From DASQFQ01 sp963805525 (GTDB lineage: Bacteria; Actinomycetota; Thermoleophilia; Solirubrobacterales; Solirubrobacteraceae): 64,000 bases of DNA. This document shows positions 60,428 to 64,000 of the stretch, in pieces. Location: assembly GCA_963805525.1 (NCBI GenBank), contig CAWDUT010000004.1, positions 62,001 through 126,000 on the forward strand. The letters are read 5' to 3'. The position numbers and the translations under genes were made by a program. Positions within the stretch are counted from its first letter, which is position 1, and each line of letters opens with the position of its first letter. The notes below the pieces were generated by a model. It did no database searches and was not told where the DNA came from. It saw nothing but the letters and a program-made list of their open reading frames with translations.

Positions 60428-60957
60428 CGGAAGAGCAGGACGGCGCCGGCGACGACCGCGGCGGCGGCCAGCAGCGGCCACGTCCACTGGCCCGCCAGCG
60501 AGCTGAACGCCGGCCCGACGATGTAGCCGCCCAGGGCGCCGACCAGCGTCCACGTGAGCACCGCGAGCGTGCCCCAGAACAGGAACGCGCGCCACGGCAT
60601 CCGGGCGATGCCGGCGAGCCACATCGGCACGAAGAAGAGCGCGAGATGGCCGTAGCGCGCGAACAGCCGCTCGCCCGATTCGAGGGCGCGCAGCCGCCGG
60701 GCCTGGAGCGGGCCCGGCGCCGCCCAGAGCGCGCGGCCACCCGAGACGCCCAGCAGGTAGGCGACGACGCTGCCCACCATCGAGCCGGCGATGCCGACGA
60801 CGAGGACCAGCGCGATGTCCAGCTTGCCGTCGGCGGCCAGCACGCCGGCGGCCACGAGCGCGGTCTGACCCGCGGTCGGGAGCCCCGCCCACGCGAGCGC
60901 CAGCAGGGCGAAGAGGCCGAGGTAGGCCCCCACCGGACCCTGAGCGCTGATCGTCAC
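60370..60957 (-). CDS. DedA/SNARE-associated family membrane protein
   Basis: 195 residues from a GTG at 60957. Membrane helices at about residues 10-30, 45-70, 105-125, 130-150 and 160-178, with the DedA-like motifs AGSMVGSVVAYLLGVSGGR, FARYGHLALFFVPMWLAG and MPWRAFLFWGTLAVLTW. Such proteins act in lipid (undecaprenyl or phosphatidyl) flipping. The 58-bp tail-to-tail overlap with the glycosyltransferase gene encodes its Arg/Ala-rich C-terminus. It is divergent from the deacetylase, with 21 bp or less between starts. Confidence 0.88.
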   Translation of the reverse strand: MTISAQGPVGAYLGLFALLALAWAGLPTAGQTALVAAGVLAADGKLDIALVLVVGIAGSMVGSVVAYLLGVSGGRALWAAPGPLQARRLRALESGERLFARYGHLALFFVPMWLAGIARMPWRAFLFWGTLAVLTWTLVGALGGYIVGPAFSSLAGQWTWPLLAAAAVVAGAVLLFRHRRSARTSSAADGNAAKE

Positions 60958-60978
60958 GTGCTTGCCATCATCCGCCGC

Positions 60979-61683
60979 GTGTCCATCGGCGCGAGCGCAG
61001 TCGCCGCAGCCGCGGCGGCCTGGACCTTCCCCGCGACGGCGGCGAGGGTCCCGCGCGTCGCCGCACTGCTGCGGATCCCCATCCGCTCAGACCGCCCCGG
61101 AGCGGTCGCGCTCACGTTCGACGACGGCCCGCATCCCGAGGGCACGCCCGCCGTACTGGAGACGCTCGCCCGCGCCGGCGTGCACGCGACGTTCTTCCTG
61201 GTCGGGGAGCAGGTCCGGCGCAACCCCGCGCTGGCGGCCGAGATCGTCGCCGCCGGGCACGCCGTCGCCGTCCACTGCGACCGTCACCGCAACCTGCTCC
61301 GCCTCACGCCGCGCGCGATCGCGACGGACCTCGACCGGGCGGCGGACACGATCGGCGAGGTCTGCGGGACCACCGCGCAGCTGCACCGGGCGCCCTACGG
61401 CATCTACTCCTGGCCGGCGCTGCACGCGGTCCGCGCCCGCGGCTGGACGCCGCTGCTGTGGTCGCGCTGGGGCCGCGACTGGACGCGGCGCGCCACCGCG
61501 GCGTCGATCGCCTCCAGCGTGGCCGACGGCGTGCGGGAAGGGGATGTCCTGCTGCTCCACGACGCCGACCACTACTCGGCGCCGGGCTCCTGGCGCGCCA
61601 CCGCCGACGCACTTCCTCGCGTGCTGGAGACGGTCGCCGGGCGCGGGCTGCGGGTCGAGCTCGCTCACCCGTCCGGGCGGTAG
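60979..61683 (+). CDS. Polysaccharide deacetylase (NodB family)
   Basis: 234 residues from the GTG at 60979; a GTG at 60958 would lie directly against the divergent start and is less likely. An N-terminal hydrophobic segment (SAVAAAAAAWTFPATAA) may be an anchor. The NodB core is intact: catalytic base motif VALTFDDGPHPEGTP, metal-binding HCDRHRNLLRL (His-x3-His), RAPYGIYS and VLLLHDAD. It removes acetyl groups from cell-wall or capsule sugars. It converges on the aminotransferase gene with a 19-bp overlap. Confidence 0.91.
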   Translation: MSIGASAVAAAAAAWTFPATAARVPRVAALLRIPIRSDRPGAVALTFDDGPHPEGTPAVLETLARAGVHATFFLVGEQVRRNPALAAEIVAAGHAVAVHCDRHRNLLRLTPRAIATDLDRAADTIGEVCGTTAQLHRAPYGIYSWPALHAVRARGWTPLLWSRWGRDWTRRATAASIASSVADGVREGDVLLLHDADHYSAPGSWRATADALPRVLETVAGRGLRVELAHPSGR

Positions 61684-62648
61684 TAGAGCGGGACGCACCA
61701 GTGGTGGCCGGCGACCCAGTCGGTCGCCGGGAGCGCGTCGTGGCGGCCCATGGTGCGGTGGCAGGGCTCGTCGTAGACCTTCCCCGTCGACCGCTCGATC
61801 GGGTCGAAGACGATGTACTTGTAGAGGCCGGAGGTCATTCCGTCGGGAAGCTGCAAGCGGCCCGGGTGGACGGGATCGAGGTGCTCGCGTGCGGCGGCGT
61901 TCTTCCAGGCCACAATCTCGTCGAGCCGCTCGGTCTGGACCAGCCCGAGCGCCGCCGTGAACTCGCTCAGGCGGAAGTTCAGGCCGCTGACCGCATGGTC
62001 CGGTTTGCCGTAGTTGCGATAGGCGCGCGCGAACGCGAGCAGTTCGTCGTCGCGCGAGACGAGCATGCCGCCCTCACCCGTGGAGATCGTCTTGGTGGCG
62101 TAGAACGACCACACGCCCGCGTCCCCCCACGACCCGGGCCGGCGACCGTGCCAGCTCGCGCCGTGCGCGTGGGCGCAGTCCTCGATCAGGAAGATCCCCT
62201 CGGCACGGCACAGCTCGGCGATCGCCTCGACGTCGAACGCGATGTGGCCGCCGATGTGGACGAGGAACGCCGCGCGCGGCCGGTGCTCGGCGACCTTGGC
62301 CTCGAAGTCGGCGAACGACATGCAGAGGTCCTCGCGGTTGCAGTCGACGAACGCCACCTCGGCGCCGGCGTGCAGCACCGACAGCGGCGTGGCCATGAAC
62401 GTGTTGGAGGGGCACAGCACGGTCTCGCCGCGCACGCCGGCGTAGTCGAGCGCGGCGAGCGCGGCACCGGTCCAGCTGCCGAACGCGACCGCGTCGACCT
62501 GGTTCCAGGCGCCCCACGCCGCCTCGAACGCCTCGGTCAGCGGGCCCTCGGACCACCGCTGGCTGGTCATGACCTGATCCCACAGCGCGTGCAGGCGCGG
62601 GCGGTCGCGCTCGTCGAAGCCGATCGCGAAGCGGTCGAGCGCGCTCAC
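61665..62648 (-). CDS. DegT/DnrJ/EryC1/StrS-family sugar aminotransferase
   Basis: 327 residues from a GTG. The PLP lysine is in WSFYATKTISTGEGG, with the phosphate-binding region GSWTGAALAALDYAG and the conserved EDCAHAHGASWHGR and NFRLSEFTAALGLVQ. Enzymes of this family convert keto-sugar nucleotides to amino sugars, or dehydrate them. It is at the short end of the family's size range (usually 360-400 residues), its C-terminus ending soon after HWCVPLYY. Coupled by 4 bp to the epimerase gene, it likely works in synthesis of a surface glycan. Confidence 0.9.
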   Translation of the reverse strand: MSALDRFAIGFDERDRPRLHALWDQVMTSQRWSEGPLTEAFEAAWGAWNQVDAVAFGSWTGAALAALDYAGVRGETVLCPSNTFMATPLSVLHAGAEVAFVDCNREDLCMSFADFEAKVAEHRPRAAFLVHIGGHIAFDVEAIAELCRAEGIFLIEDCAHAHGASWHGRRPGSWGDAGVWSFYATKTISTGEGGMLVSRDDELLAFARAYRNYGKPDHAVSGLNFRLSEFTAALGLVQTERLDEIVAWKNAAAREHLDPVHPGRLQLPDGMTSGLYKYIVFDPIERSTGKVYDEPCHRTMGRHDALPATDWVAGHHWCVPLYYRPDG

Positions 62649-63979
62649 TCTTGCGACGCGGCCAGCAGCGTCCGCAGCCGCGGAGCCGACCCGGTGCTGA
62701 TCGCGGCGCCCGCCGCGCTCAGCGCGAGCAGCGCGAGGAAGACCGGATGCGCGTCGCCGAGCCGGTCGAGCACGCCCGGCCAGGGCAGGATGAACGGCGC
62801 GATGGCAGCGGCGAACGTCAGCCAGCAGCCGAGCTTGAGGCCGCGCCGGCTGTCCTCGTCCCAGTCGAAGCCCAGCGCGAGCACGATCGGCAGGAGGATC
62901 AGCAGCGACCCGGCGAACGTCGTGACGCTGTCGACGCTGTCGCCGAGCGGCATCAGCGAGGCCAGCCCGAGCAGCATGATCGCGACCACGGCCGCGAAGC
63001 CCACCGAGGTCGCCGCGCGCCGCAGCAGCCGCGGGCGCGTCCGCACCGTGGGCGCCTTGGACTCGGTCTCGCGGTGCCAGGCGATGTAGCGGCGCACGCC
63101 CTCGCGCAGCGGGGTCGAGGGCGTCCAGCCGAGCTCGCGCTCGGCTCGGGCGCCGCTCACCGGCGCGCCGCTGAAGTCGCCGTTCCGCGCGGGGCCGTGG
63201 ACCACGTCGACGTCGCCGACGAGCGCCTGGACCGTGCCGGCCAGCTCCGCCACCGAGGTGTCCTCGGAACCGGCGAGGTTATAGACGCGGTTGGCCGCGA
63301 CCGGCGCGAGCGCGCCGACGACGCCCTCGGCGAGATCCTCGACGTAGACGTAGCGGCGGGACTGGCTGCCGTCGCCCGCCAGCGTCAGCGGCTCGCCGGC
63401 CAGCGCGCGCTTGACGAACATCGCGAGGACCCCCGCGGGCCGGGCGCGGGGGCCGTAGGGGATGCCGAAGCGCAGGATCGTGTGCTCCAGCCCGTAGAGC
63501 TCCTGGTACGCGCGGCAGTACATCTCGCCCGCCAGCTTGGTGGCCGTGTAGAGATGCGCGGGTGGCGCCAGCGCCACCGTCTCCTCCATCAGGTCGCCCT
63601 CGGTGTCGGAGTAGACCCAGATCGTCGACGCGTAGACGACGCGCTTCACCTCCGCCCGGCGGGCCGCCTCGAGCACGTGCAGCGTCCCCCGGGCGTTGCG
63701 CTCCTCGGCCACCACCGGCTCCGCCTCCACCTGGCCGACGTCCGCGGACGCCGCGAGATGGATCACGGCGTCGCAGCCGCGCATCGCCCGCTCCAGCCGG
63801 TGGAGATCGCGGAGGTCGCCGCGCACGACCGGGACCTCGTCGCGCGCATGGTGCGGCGAGCGGCGGAGATCGTAGATGCGCGGGCGGTGTCCGTCGGCCA
63901 GCAGGCGGTCGACGACGTGCGACCCGATGAACCCCGAGCCGCCGGTGACCAACACGTTCAATGCGTCGGGCTGCGCCAT
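62645..63979 (-). CDS. NAD-dependent epimerase/dehydratase fused to a C-terminal membrane domain
   Basis: 444 residues from the ATG at 63979 (a GTG at 63991 would add four). Residues 1-310 are an extended SDR: VLVTGGSGFIGSHVVDRLL, DAVIHLAASADVG, and the catalytic pair in YTATKLAGE. AGDGSQSRRYVYVEDLA is typical for UDP-sugar 4-epimerases. The last 120 residues have about four hydrophobic helices (AAVVAIMLLGLASLMPLG, LLILLPIVLALGF, LTFAAAIAPFILPW, FLALLALSAAGAA), tying the enzyme to the membrane. Overlaps the aminotransferase start by 4 bp. Confidence 0.9.
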   Translation of the reverse strand: MAQPDALNVLVTGGSGFIGSHVVDRLLADGHRPRIYDLRRSPHHARDEVPVVRGDLRDLHRLERAMRGCDAVIHLAASADVGQVEAEPVVAEERNARGTLHVLEAARRAEVKRVVYASTIWVYSDTEGDLMEETVALAPPAHLYTATKLAGEMYCRAYQELYGLEHTILRFGIPYGPRARPAGVLAMFVKRALAGEPLTLAGDGSQSRRYVYVEDLAEGVVGALAPVAANRVYNLAGSEDTSVAELAGTVQALVGDVDVVHGPARNGDFSGAPVSGARAERELGWTPSTPLREGVRRYIAWHRETESKAPTVRTRPRLLRRAATSVGFAAVVAIMLLGLASLMPLGDSVDSVTTFAGSLLILLPIVLALGFDWDEDSRRGLKLGCWLTFAAAIAPFILPWPGVLDRLGDAHPVFLALLALSAAGAAISTGSAPRLRTLLAASQE

Positions 63980-64000
63980 GACGGCGTCCACCCTAGCCAG

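Overview
The window is 64 kb of very GC-rich chromosomal DNA with densely packed, often 1-4 bp overlapping genes and many GTG starts. The gene content (propane-type diiron monooxygenase cluster with its own chaperonin, CNBD-thioredoxin-reductase-like flavoproteins, SigB/SigF-type sigma factor, ECF41 sigma factor, archaeal-type ProS) fits an actinobacterium, most likely of the Thermoleophilia/Solirubrobacterales (Conexibacter/Solirubrobacter-like). That placement is an inference from gene style, not a computed result. I see no tRNA, rRNA, CRISPR array, prophage or insertion sequence.

Layout. 1-3.6 kb: a two-component system (kinase plus a frameshifted LuxR-type regulator) divergent from an ABC exporter. 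3.6-12.1 kb: YceI with an ECF41 sigma factor, proS divergent from proC, a quinone-oxidoreductase-like enzyme, a three-gene redox operon (flavoprotein, SDR, redoxin) and a frameshifted lysA. 12.2-15 kb: a stress-type locus with an RsbW-like kinase, four DUF2294 paralogues (two of them almost identical direct repeats) and a SigB/SigF-like sigma factor. 15.3-22.2 kb: small redox and secreted proteins, a cyclic-nucleotide-domain flavoprotein and an M36 metalloprotease.

22.4-33.6 kb is the centrepiece: a propane monooxygenase (prm/mim) cluster. A GAF-winged-helix activator and an IclR regulator are followed by the hydroxylase large subunit, reductase, hydroxylase small subunit, coupling protein, an amidohydrolase, a DUF59 Fe-S assembly protein, a zinc alcohol dehydrogenase and a dedicated GroEL-like chaperonin, all on the + strand with small gaps or overlaps. 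An unknown protein and a subtilisin-like secreted protease follow.

36.4-55.3 kb is rich in pentose metabolism: a nucleoside hydrolase / acetate kinase / phosphoketolase operon, a GH127 beta-L-arabinofuranosidase, a sugar ABC importer with two mutarotases, a LacI regulator and an L-arabinose-isomerase-family enzyme. Three matching LacI-type operators tie the last group together. A TetR-controlled ABC exporter, with a perfect 13-bp palindrome at the divergent start, and two aldo/keto reductases lie between. 55.4-64 kb holds a histidine kinase fused to an ASCH domain, a second CNBD flavoprotein, a GT28-like glycosyltransferase, DedA, a polysaccharide deacetylase, a DegT-type aminotransferase and a nucleotide-sugar epimerase fused to a membrane domain (cell-envelope genes). 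The two 1-nt frameshifts (response regulator and lysA) may be real or assembly errors.
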